IMG/VR virus record: IMGVR_UViG_3300042923_000263
Location: 1 to 21,810 of that record
Length of the DNA stretch: 21,810 nt
Source of the DNA: a virus
Direction: 5' to 3' (one strand)
The notes beneath the pieces were generated by a model. The model had not been told where the DNA came from and made no database searches. It worked only from the letters and a program-made list of their open reading frames with translations. The position numbers were made by a program, and so were the translations under genes. The number at the start of each line of letters is the position of its first letter. The stretch's first letter is position 1. Of the stretch, positions 14,216-21,213 are shown piece by piece.

Positions 14216-15235
14216 TTAAGTGTCACTCCTTCGTAAATACCCTGCTTCACGCAAGGTTTGTAATTGATCTTGTGGTTTCAGCTTGCCAATTTGCTTAAAA
14301 TTAACTGTTGGCTGTTTTGTTTCCGTTGTCGCGCCAGGTGATTCAGTTTTAAGTGGCTGTTTCTTAGGCTGTTGTACTACTTGCGGTTTTGGCGCATTTT
14401 TAGCAGTCATAGCCTGATTAAAATGTTCTTCCACTAACTGAATGTCTTGGACTGTCGGATTCCCTGCCAGCAGCCTTGATCTTGATTCAAATACCTGAGC
14501 AAATCGTTGTCGGTTGTCAGCTTTTAGCAATCCATACATGGCATCGTCAAAAGTTGTCATAATGTCGGGGTTTTGTTTAATCTGCGCCTTTGTGTTCTGC
14601 ACATAGTTTTGAATCGCTTGACGTTGATAATTGTCTTGACTGACCATGTTGAAGCACTTCATGTATACGGCATGATGTAGAGGATCGCCGACAATTCCAG
14701 CAGGATCAGGAACAAATTCATTAGGGTCTGTAATTCCTAATTCTTGCATCGCTGCCGTTAATGCTTGCTTATGGATAGCCTCATACTCTGCCGCTTTATT
14801 GGTCTGCTGTTGTGGTTGCGCTTTGAGTTGTTGCAGTTCATATTTAATCTGCTCTAACTCCTTGCGCTCGCTTGACAATGCCTGAGTCTTTTTCGTATAG
14901 TCCTCGCCCTTTTGGGCAAGTTCGATCAACTTAGACAAAGGCAGTTTCTTTGATTCGCCTTCAACCTTGATCTCATATTCAGGTTCCTGCTCTTGCGAAT
15001 CCGTTTCCGGTTGTTCGCTTGTAGTTGCCGTTTCTGGTATCTCAGTTTGAGGCTGTTCTGTCTCTTTTTGTTCTGACTCGCCATAGAATCCATGCTTCTT
15101 TAACAGGTCTAGCTGTTCGCTTGGATGTGCATCGGAATAGGCTGAATAGTCTATATTGCTGTCCGTTTCGGTTGCAGCAGGAACATCGTTGAATCTCTGT
15201 AGGTCAAAATTGAACTGTCTTTCGACTTGGTTCAT
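14216..15235 (-). CDS. Capsid scaffolding protein
   Basis: The 339-aa product has FNFDLQRFND near the N-terminus, like the F-D-L-Q-x-F leader seen on many Firmicutes phage scaffold and capsid proteins. A highly acidic, Glu/Gln/Thr-rich region (residues 45-85) follows, then a coiled coil (SSERKELEQIKYELQQLKAQ). A helical domain with NPDIMTTFDDAMYGLLKADN comes next, and the C-terminus is basic (KLKPQDQLQTLREAGYLRRS). Such tails bind the capsid protein. ATG 15235 follows AAAAAGGAGAGTGTACC. It lies directly before the capsid gene with 2 nt between. Confidence 0.85.
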   Translation of the reverse strand: MNQVERQFNFDLQRFNDVPAATETDSNIDYSAYSDAHPSEQLDLLKKHGFYGESEQKETEQPQTEIPETATTSEQPETDSQEQEPEYEIKVEGESKKLPLSKLIELAQKGEDYTKKTQALSSERKELEQIKYELQQLKAQPQQQTNKAAEYEAIHKQALTAAMQELGITDPNEFVPDPAGIVGDPLHHAVYMKCFNMVSQDNYQRQAIQNYVQNTKAQIKQNPDIMTTFDDAMYGLLKADNRQRFAQVFESRSRLLAGNPTVQDIQLVEEHFNQAMTAKNAPKPQVVQQPKKQPLKTESPGATTETKQPTVNFKQIGKLKPQDQLQTLREAGYLRRSDT

Positions 15236-15268
15236 GGTACACTCTCCTTTTTATTTGGACATATAAAA

Positions 15269-15292
15269 GGCGACTAGCTTTATATAATCGCC
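15269..15292 (-). terminator. Terminator-like hairpin before the scaffold gene
   Basis: On the minus strand GGCGATTA and TAGTCGCC form an 8-bp stem with one G-U pair, followed by TTTTATAT. The next gene's ribosome binding site (AAAAAGGAGAG) lies about 20 nt further on. Confidence 0.75.
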
Positions 15293-15377
15293 AAAGGTTA
15301 TTTTGTTGTTGCCGCCCCTAGAACACACGCAGACAACTGTCGCTATCGCCACGTATAAAATAGCGTCCAATATAAAA

Positions 15378-15397
15378 GGCGACGAATTAACGCCGCC
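15378..15397 (-). terminator. Terminator after the Cys-rich gene
   Basis: On the minus strand GGCGGCG and CGTCGCC pair over 7 bp with one G-U, the loop is TTAATT, and TTTTATATT follows. The 3' part resembles the second hairpin about 105 bp further on. Confidence 0.8.
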
Positions 15398-15404
15398 TAG
15401 TTAC

Positions 15405-15551
15405 TTAATCTCCGCATTCCCTATTTCTATTACACAATTCTTCTTCATCGTTACAATGAATACAACATCTATCATAACCATTGTCACACGAAGAACAACC
15501 GCACCGACATTTGCCATTGATATAGTTAGGGCAAAATTCTCCTTGCATCAT
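15405..15551 (-). CDS. 48-aa Cys-rich protein
   Basis: The product (MMQGEFCPNYINGKCRCGCS...) has 10 Cys in 48 residues, arranged CRCGCSSC, CC, then three single ones. This density suits two zinc ions or disulfides. The start is ATG 15551, overlapping the TGA of the upstream gene as ATGATGA-type coupling; ATG 15548 is the alternative. It ends 8 bp before a hairpin terminator. The function is unknown. Its place between portal and scaffold genes does not by itself imply a virion role. Confidence 0.75.
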   Translation of the reverse strand: MMQGEFCPNYINGKCRCGCSSCDNGYDRCCIHCNDEEELCNRNRECGD

Positions 15552-15766
15552 TTCTTGTTTACCTTGCCGCAAAGAACGTTATTTTCTCCTTCTTCAAACT
15601 GGCCATTACAAAATTCATCAGGAGGACTCCATTCTTCCTGCCCATCCATATACATGTATCCTGCGCCGCCAAACATCACACGTTGTTCATTCCCAGCAAT
15701 ACAACAAACCATTGCTAGCCGTTTTGGTTCGCTTGCATTTTTGCAAACCTTACAATTTGCTTTCAC
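15548..15766 (-). CDS. Small Cys-rich protein
   Basis: The 72-aa product (VKANCKVCKNASEPKRLAMV, then CCIAGNEQRVMFGG...) has CKVC, CC and two later Cys (EFCNG, VLCGK), so a zinc-binding fold is likely. ATG 15775 directly abuts AGGGG and is too close for good initiation. GTG 15766 lies 9 nt after AGGGG and is preferred; the longer form would add only MDK. It follows a hairpin and T-rich tract, and its stop overlaps the start of the next Cys-rich gene. The two probably act as a pair. No known family is recognised. Confidence 0.72.
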   Translation of the reverse strand: MKANCKVCKNASEPKRLAMVCCIAGNEQRVMFGGAGYMYMDGQEEWSPPDEFCNGQFEEGENNVLCGKVNKK

Positions 15767-15792
15767 TTTATCCATCCCCTAAAATAAAATTA

Positions 15793-15809
15793 GCAGGTTG
15801 TTACCCTGC
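15793..15809 (-). terminator. Hairpin with T-rich tract after the 83-aa gene
   Basis: On the minus strand GCAGG and CCTGC form a 5-bp stem, then TAATTTTATTTT follows and AGGGG of the next gene. The stem is short, so termination is likely partial. Confidence 0.6.
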
Positions 15810-15822
15810 CGCAGATTTGGGA

Positions 15823-16074
15823 TCACCTCCCTTCTGACCGCACCTCTTTAATAACAGCTTTAGCCATATCAGCATTGGCAATCTTGCCTTCCAGCTCGTT
15901 CTGTATCTCTCTGAGCGCCATTAAACGCTGTTTGATGCTCTCTGAGTCCTCACATTCCAGCCTGCGGTAAAGGTTGTCCCTGTACTGGTTGAATAGAGGA
16001 AGAACCAACTCCAACGTTTCCTTGGCCTCCTGCCCCTCCTGGTACTGCCGGGACAATTCCTCCAACTTGTCCAT
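15823..16074 (-). CDS. 83-aa coiled-coil protein overprinting the portal 3' end
   Basis: The product (MDKLEELSRQYQEGQEAKET, then LELVLPLFNQYRDNLYRRLE...) is almost entirely helical and charged, with heptad spacing. ATG 16074 follows GGAGGCATGATGA, which lies inside the portal gene. The first 125 nt are read in a different frame as the Gly/Pro/Gln-rich tail of the portal. After the portal stop this frame goes on for another 127 nt, which supports a real gene. A T-rich hairpin follows its stop. The role is unknown. Its place between portal and scaffold would suit a head-assembly accessory. Confidence 0.72.
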   Translation of the reverse strand: MDKLEELSRQYQEGQEAKETLELVLPLFNQYRDNLYRRLECEDSESIKQRLMALREIQNELEGKIANADMAKAVIKEVRSEGR

Positions 16075-17830
16075 TCATCATGCCTCCGTTTTGTGGATTC
16101 ATCACAAAATCGTCCGTGTTCTTGTAACCGATTTCCTCGATGATTTTCTTTGCAACATTATAGAATTGTGGTGGGCCAGCCATGCCTACCTGCGCTAACT
16201 CAGTCACAATCTGTTTGAGCATCATTAGGTTTTGCAGATTTGTCTGTTTAGCACCACTCCCCATGCCAGCATTGACAACCAGATCAAATTCGCCATTTAG
16301 ATCGTCAGGATAAATCGTCATTGGGCCGTTAGTGAGTCGGATAATGGTTTCTTGGTCGATAAACTTTTGATTCAATTCAATGAGGAAACGGAACAGGTCA
16401 GACAATCCGCTTTCTGCAAATATACGAGCAATTAACTCTAAACGCTGATTGGCTTGCTCTGTGATAATAGAAATACCTGTAGCTGTTTTATTAAGAGAAT
16501 TGGAGTCTAACCCCTGATTGTACTTTGTTATGCCTGTCCTGTTCTCTTTTTGCGTATCAATGTATTCAAGCATATTGAAAGTCCAACTCTGCAACTGCGG
16601 AGCCGGAACAGGCTGCATTGCTTGGCGTATGTCATCAGCATTTAACCTGATAACTTGTCTTCCTTCAATGACATCGTTTATATCGACTAGCTTCTGCATG
16701 TTTAAGGCTATCTGAGGATTGTTTGATAGAGAAATATTATGTGTTATCTGCCGCATGATAGCTGTTTTCAAGTGCTGTAGCTGTGCGATAAGGTCAACGA
16801 ATCCCTTCTCAGGCCAAATCTGATGAGGATCAAGCCTAGGCGACAGCGTGAAGAATGGATGTCTACCGTATGTGTTTTCCTCAATGCGAAGGATAACACC
16901 GTTTGATACGGTGACAATTAGAGGGGTTAATTCACCGTCTGGATCATCGCTAACATTCATTGAGACATAGCACTCATACAGTTCGACTTTCTTTCTGCCT
17001 GAGTCTGTCTGATTCGATTTATCACGAATGTTTTCGTTGTTCTGCTCATCAAGAATGGTATACTCAGGCTCTTTCGCCTTCTCAGCCAATCGCTCGACAT
17101 TCCTATATAACCCTGCTTCTTCTTGTTTGCGGAGATAGTCAATGTTTCTAATTAGCCGATGAGCAACAAAATCACAATCATTTAGGCTTGTAGCATCAGG
17201 GCTAAATCTAAACTCACTAGCCAATACATTCCTAATTCTTGGCTGATTCTTGGCAATCTGTTCAGCCTCAAAGACAACTAAAAAAGAGCCGATATTCACA
17301 TCAGGCTCTACACTAACAACCTTTATATTCGGATCGCTTATAAACGTTTCTAAGGCATCAGGAGATAGGGCAATCTGCTGTTGTACTGTTTTATACTCTC
17401 GTTCCCAATCGACCTTGATAATGCCCATATTGGTAATAAGAGCATCCTTTGCCCATTGATAAAACACCATGAAGAACTTGTTTTTCTCTAGCTGATAGTT
17501 GATTAAATCCTGCATCTTTTGCGCTCGTTCATCATCACCATCTGAACCGTCAGCACCTTGGATAGTCACCACATCGGTAGAGCCAAAGAAGATTTTCTGT
17601 ATGCTAGGCATGGTTGATTCAATAGTATCAGCAACATCTGTACTGACTAGATCGCTGAACTTACTAAGCCTAGGAAACTTCTTCTTGTAATACTCTGGCT
17701 TAGCGTGATAAATGTCATAACGCTCAATAACAGCAGGTTCGATTGTATCTTGATAGTGAGTGTTAGAAGCGTCAATGTCCTGTTGTAGCTTGCCGATAAT
17801 TAACTCTTCCTGCGTCTTACTTAGCTTCAT
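15950..17830 (-). CDS. Portal protein, P22/SU10-like
   Basis: The 626-aa product starts MKLSKTQEELIIGKLQQDID. It has ERYDIYHAKPEYYKKKFPRL and LVSTDVADTIESTMPSIQKI near residues 40-80, which match the wing and entry region of P22-like portals. PVKVD-like (ITNMGIIKVDWEREYK), FRFSPDATSLNDCDFVAHRL and NRTGITKYNQGLDSNSLNKT (the conserved region near the portal stem) are also typical. It forms the dodecameric DNA gateway and binds the terminase. ATG 17830 follows GGAGGTGACAC. The last ~45 residues are Gly/Pro/Gln-rich and are overprinted by the 83-aa gene. It sits right after the large terminase gene, in the usual order. Confidence 0.92.
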   Translation of the reverse strand: MKLSKTQEELIIGKLQQDIDASNTHYQDTIEPAVIERYDIYHAKPEYYKKKFPRLSKFSDLVSTDVADTIESTMPSIQKIFFGSTDVVTIQGADGSDGDDERAQKMQDLINYQLEKNKFFMVFYQWAKDALITNMGIIKVDWEREYKTVQQQIALSPDALETFISDPNIKVVSVEPDVNIGSFLVVFEAEQIAKNQPRIRNVLASEFRFSPDATSLNDCDFVAHRLIRNIDYLRKQEEAGLYRNVERLAEKAKEPEYTILDEQNNENIRDKSNQTDSGRKKVELYECYVSMNVSDDPDGELTPLIVTVSNGVILRIEENTYGRHPFFTLSPRLDPHQIWPEKGFVDLIAQLQHLKTAIMRQITHNISLSNNPQIALNMQKLVDINDVIEGRQVIRLNADDIRQAMQPVPAPQLQSWTFNMLEYIDTQKENRTGITKYNQGLDSNSLNKTATGISIITEQANQRLELIARIFAESGLSDLFRFLIELNQKFIDQETIIRLTNGPMTIYPDDLNGEFDLVVNAGMGSGAKQTNLQNLMMLKQIVTELAQVGMAGPPQFYNVAKKIIEEIGYKNTDDFVMNPQNGGMMNGQVGGIVPAVPGGAGGQGNVGVGSSSIQPVQGQPLPQAGM

Positions 17831-17840
17831 GTGTCACCTC

Positions 17841-19109
17841 CTACATAGCACCGGCTATTGGTATTTTAACGTTGCTTCTTGCTGGCTCAACATACTGGGA
17901 CTCGTTTTCCATTGCATACCGGACAGAGTCTATGATGTGGTTATCTCTATCCACTGGTTCCGGTAATATGTTTCCGTCTTTGTCTTCGCGCCAACGATAA
18001 GTAGTAAACTCGTTGATAGCATCTTTTAGTTCTTTATGAATGACTATCTGCAGCTTTTGAAGCCACTGTATACCGAAGTTAACAGAGTCCTTGCCCTTCT
18101 TAGCTGCTATAGCATTAACACCGTAATTCCTAAGTTCTTGTATGCTCTTGGGCTCTGACGAATCACAGGTGATTATCTGATTATCTATCATGTTCCTGAT
18201 CTCAGCAGACAGAAGGTCATTGGTGTATCCGTAGCAATATTTAGCATCTAAGATATAGAGCGTTTGGCGTTTGCGGTCATAATGCAGGTGAGTGAGTGCA
18301 GCCGGATCGTTGGCGTAGCCAAAATCACAGCCATTCTGGAATGTTGCTACTGTCCGCTTGAACTCTGTCAAGTCCTCTACACGCCAATTCTGGAATATAA
18401 CCTTGCCTAACACACCCCATGAACCATCGAGATATACATCACGATAATACTTGTCAGTCGTATTCTCTAGTCGCTGAATATCATCTTCAGTCAAGAACTT
18501 GTTATCTCTGTATGTAGTCTTTAGGATTGATATGCGCTCGTCTTTATACTGTGTGCTATCATCCTGCCATCTACCTTGAAAGTAGTTGGTGTATATCCAA
18601 TGGGTTTGATAAATAGGGTTGAATGACAGGATAATGCGCTTCTTAACCTTTGACATACCGCGAAGACGCTTGTCTAACTGTTGTACATCCTCATAATCAA
18701 CCTCAGTCGCTTCTTCCACCCACACATCAGTAAACACACCAAGAGCAGGAGTAATGGATTTAACCTTTTCAGAATCATCTAGGCCGCAGAATACAATCTG
18801 ATAGCCGTTTGAGCAAGTTATAATCATATCAGAAACATTAACCTTGAACAGGTGAGCAACCTTAAACTTGCTGATACTCTTGTTTATTTCGTTGAACACT
18901 GAACGCCTGATGGTATTGGCTACCTTCCGCAGCACTAGGTAGTTGTGGCCGCCCTTGAGTATGTCCAGCACACATCTGTCGGCCAGGAATACTGACTTAC
19001 CTGATGAGCTACCGCCATAAAAGATTTCAAGCGGTGCAACATAATCAATGTATGGCAGGTAGACAGGGTTGAATACTTTACTGTCAATGTTTAGGTTGAT
19101 TTTTGGCAT
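17841..19109 (-). CDS. terL: Terminase large subunit (Terminase_3 / PBSX type)
   Basis: The 422-aa product is the ATPase and nuclease that cuts and pumps DNA into the head. The Walker A motif GGSSSGKS is at 32-39 and Walker B VWVEEA at 129-134. The coupling motif SFNP lies at 162-165. The RNase H-like nuclease domain shows D262 (CDFGYANDP), D316 (CDSSEP) and D394 (HIIDSVRYAM). Length and motif order are complete. ATG 19109 is weakly served by GGATGA and overlaps the 3' end of a 42-aa membrane peptide gene by 19 nt, which suggests coupling. It is followed by the portal gene after 10 nt. Confidence 0.96.
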   Translation of the reverse strand: MPKINLNIDSKVFNPVYLPYIDYVAPLEIFYGGSSSGKSVFLADRCVLDILKGGHNYLVLRKVANTIRRSVFNEINKSISKFKVAHLFKVNVSDMIITCSNGYQIVFCGLDDSEKVKSITPALGVFTDVWVEEATEVDYEDVQQLDKRLRGMSKVKKRIILSFNPIYQTHWIYTNYFQGRWQDDSTQYKDERISILKTTYRDNKFLTEDDIQRLENTTDKYYRDVYLDGSWGVLGKVIFQNWRVEDLTEFKRTVATFQNGCDFGYANDPAALTHLHYDRKRQTLYILDAKYCYGYTNDLLSAEIRNMIDNQIITCDSSEPKSIQELRNYGVNAIAAKKGKDSVNFGIQWLQKLQIVIHKELKDAINEFTTYRWREDKDGNILPEPVDRDNHIIDSVRYAMENESQYVEPARSNVKIPIAGAM

Positions 19110-19219
19110 AAATCATCCAGCTTTCTAGCGGCATATAAACCAAGCCAAACTCCAAACACACAAGCAAACCCTGCCAAGAATATTCCTAATGCCAAGCCTT
19201 GTCTAAAGTCTTCACTCAT
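19091..19219 (-). CDS. 42-aa single-span membrane peptide
   Basis: The product starts MSEDFRQGLALGIFLAGFAC and has one hydrophobic helix at about residues 8-29 (ALGIFLAGFACVFGVWLGLY) and a short basic/acidic tail (ARKLDDLCQKST). ATG 19219 follows the strong ribosome binding site GAGGGGAGAG. It lies between a terminator hairpin and terL, and its 3' end overlaps the terL start, so it may mainly serve to load ribosomes for terL. A membrane role such as exclusion is possible. No family is recognised. Confidence 0.7.
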   Translation of the reverse strand: MSEDFRQGLALGIFLAGFACVFGVWLGLYAARKLDDLCQKST

Positions 19220-19246
19220 CTAATCTCTCCCCTCCCCAAATAAAAA

Positions 19247-19272
19247 AGCCAACAGGTGTTATCCTGCTGGCT
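19247..19272 (-). terminator. Strong terminator closing the recombinase unit
   Basis: On the minus strand AGCCAGCAGG and CCTGTTGGCT pair over 10 bp (one G-U), with the loop ATAACA, followed by TTTTTATTTG. It lies just after the 49-aa gene and just before the ribosome binding site of the 42-aa peptide gene. Confidence 0.88.
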
Positions 19273-19280
19273 GATTCGAC

Positions 19281-19430
19281 TTATTTAATCTCCCTCATTA
19301 AGGCTTCTCTTGCCATGTCAATGGCTCTCTTTAAGTAGGGCAAATCTTTACCGTTTTCTTTATTTATATAATATATTCGTTCTGATTCGTCAATTAAACG
19401 ATCAGTGGCGTTTTGAAGGCTTTCAGTCAT
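19281..19430 (-). CDS. 49-aa helical protein paired with the recombinase
   Basis: The product ([20 protein letters not shown], then [20 protein letters not shown]...) is charged and helical, without membrane segment or Cys. ATG 19430 follows AGAGGGATAAGC and overlaps the end of the recombinase gene, so the two are cotranscribed and coupled. A strong terminator follows directly. It may modulate the recombinase or be an unrelated small protein. No family is recognised. Confidence 0.7.
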   Translation of the reverse strand: MTESLQNATDRLIDESERIYYINKENGKDLPYLKRAIDMAREALMREIK

Positions 19431-19992
19431 GCTTATCCCTCTTTGCTCTAACTAAGGTTGATTTACTAATACCTGTCATCTTCTCAACTTGTGTGAAACT
19501 GTTAGACTCTAACAATGTCATAGCATGTTGTATCTGATGCTTATTGTACTTCTGCGGCCTACCTTCTCTGAATCCGTCCTTTGTCTTGGCTATTGCTTTC
19601 CCGGCCTGTGTGCGTTCAATAATCATGTTGCGCTCTAGCTCTGCAACAGCAAGCAAAGTAGTCAAGAAGAAATTGCCCATTGAAGTATTCTCTAGTAGTC
19701 CAACATTCAACACATGTACTTTGACGTTCTTAGCGAATAGGCTTCTAATGGCCTCTATGCCCTCTGTGACGTTTCTAGCAAAACGGTCTAGCTTACATAC
19801 TACTAGCTTATCTCCTGCCTGTAGTTTGGCGATTAGAGCGTCAAACTGTGGTCTGTGAGTAGTAGAGCCAGTATACTGTTCCTGGATAATTACTTCACAG
19901 CCCTCTTTAGTTAATTGTTGCACCTGATCTTCTAGAGAATTACCGCCTGTGGCCTGATAAGCTGTTGATACTCTGGCATAACCATAAACCAC
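19423..19992 (-). CDS. Serine recombinase, resolvase/invertase family
   Basis: The 189-aa product is a complete small serine recombinase. The N-terminal catalytic domain has YARVST with nucleophile S9 and R7, then KLDRFARN (K67, D69, R70, R73) and the long helix with [16 protein letters not shown] (R121, R127). The C-terminal DNA-binding domain ([20 protein letters not shown], then [19 protein letters not shown]) is a Hin-type helix-turn-helix. Start GTG 19992 follows GGAGGGGATAGC. It is too short for a large serine integrase. It lies between the terminase genes with its own consensus promoter and an inverted repeat at the likely transcription start. Roles could be dimer resolution, inversion, or a moron. 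Confidence 0.93.
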   Translation of the reverse strand: MVYGYARVSTAYQATGGNSLEDQVQQLTKEGCEVIIQEQYTGSTTHRPQFDALIAKLQAGDKLVVCKLDRFARNVTEGIEAIRSLFAKNVKVHVLNVGLLENTSMGNFFLTTLLAVAELERNMIIERTQAGKAIAKTKDGFREGRPQKYNKHQIQHAMTLLESNSFTQVEKMTGISKSTLVRAKRDKHD

Positions 19993-20018
19993 GCTATCCC
20001 CTCCAATACTGTTTTGGC

Positions 20019-20042
20019 CATAAGATTTAAATATGTCTTATG
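20019..20042. promoter_or_regulatory. Inverted repeat at the recombinase promoter, candidate res site or operator
   Basis: CATAAGA (20019-20025) and TCTTATG (20036-20042) are perfect 7-bp arms around an AT-rich 10-bp centre (TTTAAATATG). The repeat starts about 5 bp after the -10 box, so bound protein would block transcription. Small serine recombinases bind such 24-28-bp dyads as dimers. Confidence 0.6.
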
Positions 20043-20047
20043 CCTTG

Positions 20048-20076
20048 ATTATACTGAAGGGGAAAATCGTTGTCAA
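20048..20076 (-). promoter_or_regulatory. Consensus sigma-70 promoter of the recombinase
   Basis: On the minus strand TTGACA (20076-20071), a 17-bp spacer and TATAAT (20053-20048) match the consensus in all twelve bases. It is the strongest promoter in the window. Confidence 0.88.
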
Positions 20077-20119
20077 TAGTGCAGAGTTATGAATACGAAA
20101 TATCAATCAGAAAGGATTG

Positions 20120-20551
20120 CTATTCCTCGCCAACACTGACATTGATCTCTATTGCTCCACCGTTTGCACCTGTGAGTTCTGTTTCTGTTTTGTCACGCCA
20201 TTCATAGTTGTTTGTCAGTGAGAATTTAGCACCGCGATCATTACCCTCAAATAGCTGTGATTCAGTCCAGGCTTCACATTTTCGTCGCGCACGCGCAATA
20301 GTGGGGAAAAACTCTTCTTGATGTCCATAATTAACAATCGTCTTTCTATCACAATCTAACCAAACAGCTAATCCACTAATAGTATGCGGTCTAGGAAATG
20401 GCTCTTCAACCCTATCTCCACTTTTAGTTATCACAATGCGCTTACGTTCATCACACCATGCAAAATAAGCATCTATCTTCTGTTGCAATTCTTCAACAGT
20501 CTTAAACTTCAACGGCCTTCCACCTGGATGTTTCATCTTAGCTTCACTCAT
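20120..20551 (-). CDS. terS: Terminase small subunit, gp3-like DNA-packaging protein
   Basis: The 143-aa product starts MSEAKMKHPGGRPLKFKTVE. HTISGLAVWLDCDRKTIVNY is the DNA-recognition helix-turn-helix type region, and EEFFPTIARARRKCEAWTES, QLFEGNDRGAKFSLTNNYEW and RDKTETELTG follow. This run is typical of the gp3/terminase small subunit family. It recognises phage DNA and feeds it to the large subunit. ATG 20551 overlaps the TGA of the upstream gene (ATGA), and GTG 20560 is too close to the ribosome binding site. It is separated from terL by a recombinase unit. A weak 5-bp hairpin (CAATC/GATTG) lies just after its stop. Confidence 0.88.
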   Translation of the reverse strand: MSEAKMKHPGGRPLKFKTVEELQQKIDAYFAWCDERKRIVITKSGDRVEEPFPRPHTISGLAVWLDCDRKTIVNYGHQEEFFPTIARARRKCEAWTESQLFEGNDRGAKFSLTNNYEWRDKTETELTGANGGAIEINVSVGEE

Positions 20552-20703
20552 TCTCCCCACTTCCTTTCATGTTTATCACAAATACAGTCTGCTCCTGCGA
20601 TAATCTTATCATTCAGTAAGCAATCTCCATATTCATCATCTTCTAATTCATCTTCTAGTTTATCCCTAAAAGAATTGAAGTATTTGCAGTCAAGGCAATC
20701 CAT
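20548..20703 (-). CDS. 51-aa Cys protein, probable zinc knuckle
   Basis: The product (MDCLDCKYFNSFRDKLEDEL...) has CLDC near the start, a very acidic middle (EDELEDDEYGD), a Cys at about 28 and CIC followed by DKH near the end. The pairs could make one zinc site. ATG 20703 follows GAGGTGTTAAC. It couples into terS through an ATGA overlap. Such small Cys proteins are common before phage terminase genes. The exact role is unknown. Confidence 0.75.
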   Translation of the reverse strand: MDCLDCKYFNSFRDKLEDELEDDEYGDCLLNDKIIAGADCICDKHERKWGE

Positions 20704-20712
20704 GTTAACACC

Positions 20713-21213
20713 TCAAACATACATCTTCATTTCCTCATCGCTCAATCTCACAGCAAACTGATTCTTACCTGATCCTATAATCCTGTAGTTTATCAGCTCG
20801 TTATAATCAATTTCACTTTCCTTATGGTTATCTATGGTTATTGGTGTGGTCATTTTGTCTGTATCCATATGGACAATTTGTCCTAATGGTTTATTTACTG
20901 GCTCGGAAGGGATTTTTTCATAATTTATGCTATACCAAAGCGTCTTGTCAATCTTCATTTTATTGTAATTGCCTTTGCTGATTAAGCCCTGATCGACAAG
21001 TGATTTTATGGTTCGCTGAATGGTTTTTATACTCCAAAACGGAAACTGCTGTTGCCATTCATCATGTGTGTTGTATATCCACTTCCTTCCTTGTCTAGTC
21101 TTCCCCGACTTCTCAATCCAAAAGTGAATCTGTTGCAACACAATAGCCTCGTTCAATCCTATCCTGGTTGCCAGCTTTGGATAAATTAACAAAGGATATT
21201 CTTTAATCAACAT
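20713..21213 (-). CDS. Phage replication-type winged-helix protein (replisome organiser-like)
   Basis: The 166-aa product has PLLIYPKLATRIGLNEAIVL, then QQIHFWIEKSGKT, KWIYNTHDEWQQQFPFWSIK and TIQRTIKSLVDQGLISKGNY. This pattern is typical of the N-terminal winged-helix domain of replication proteins in low-GC Gram-positive phages and plasmids (DnaD / replisome-organiser type). The C-terminal part is short and polar and lacks a clear second DnaD domain. The second ATG at 21213 is 8 nt after AGG and is preferred to the one at 21219. Its 5' end overlaps the HNH gene. It probably binds DNA as an initiator or loader. Confidence 0.78.
   Translation of the reverse strand: MLIKEYPLLIYPKLATRIGLNEAIVLQQIHFWIEKSGKTRQGRKWIYNTHDEWQQQFPFWSIKTIQRTIKSLVDQGLISKGNYNKMKIDKTLWYSINYEKIPSEPVNKPLGQIVHMDTDKMTTPITIDNHKESEIDYNELINYRIIGSGKNQFAVRLSDEEMKMYV

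Larger units (their letters stand above)
15236..15404 (-). other. Non-coding junction with two related hairpins
   Basis: No ORF with a start fits here. The stretch holds two terminators (listed separately). A 14-bp direct repeat, ATATAAAAGGCGAC, occurs at 15261-15274 and 15370-15383. Between them lies a GC-rich segment with short self-complementary parts (CGCTA/TAGCG, GACA/TGTC on the minus strand). I see no convincing promoter. TTGGAC-17-GATAGC is too weak to call. Confidence 0.6.

Noticed and set aside
15303-15782. A 159-codon plus-strand ORF.
   Set aside because: It is antisense to two well-supported Cys-rich genes and two terminators. The product is Ser/Thr/Pro-rich without a domain, and no ribosome binding site or promoter precedes it.
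19423-19992. The serine recombinase as the phage integrase.
   Set aside because: At 189 aa it is the small resolvase/invertase type. Large serine integrases are more than twice as long and carry zinc-ribbon and coiled-coil domains.
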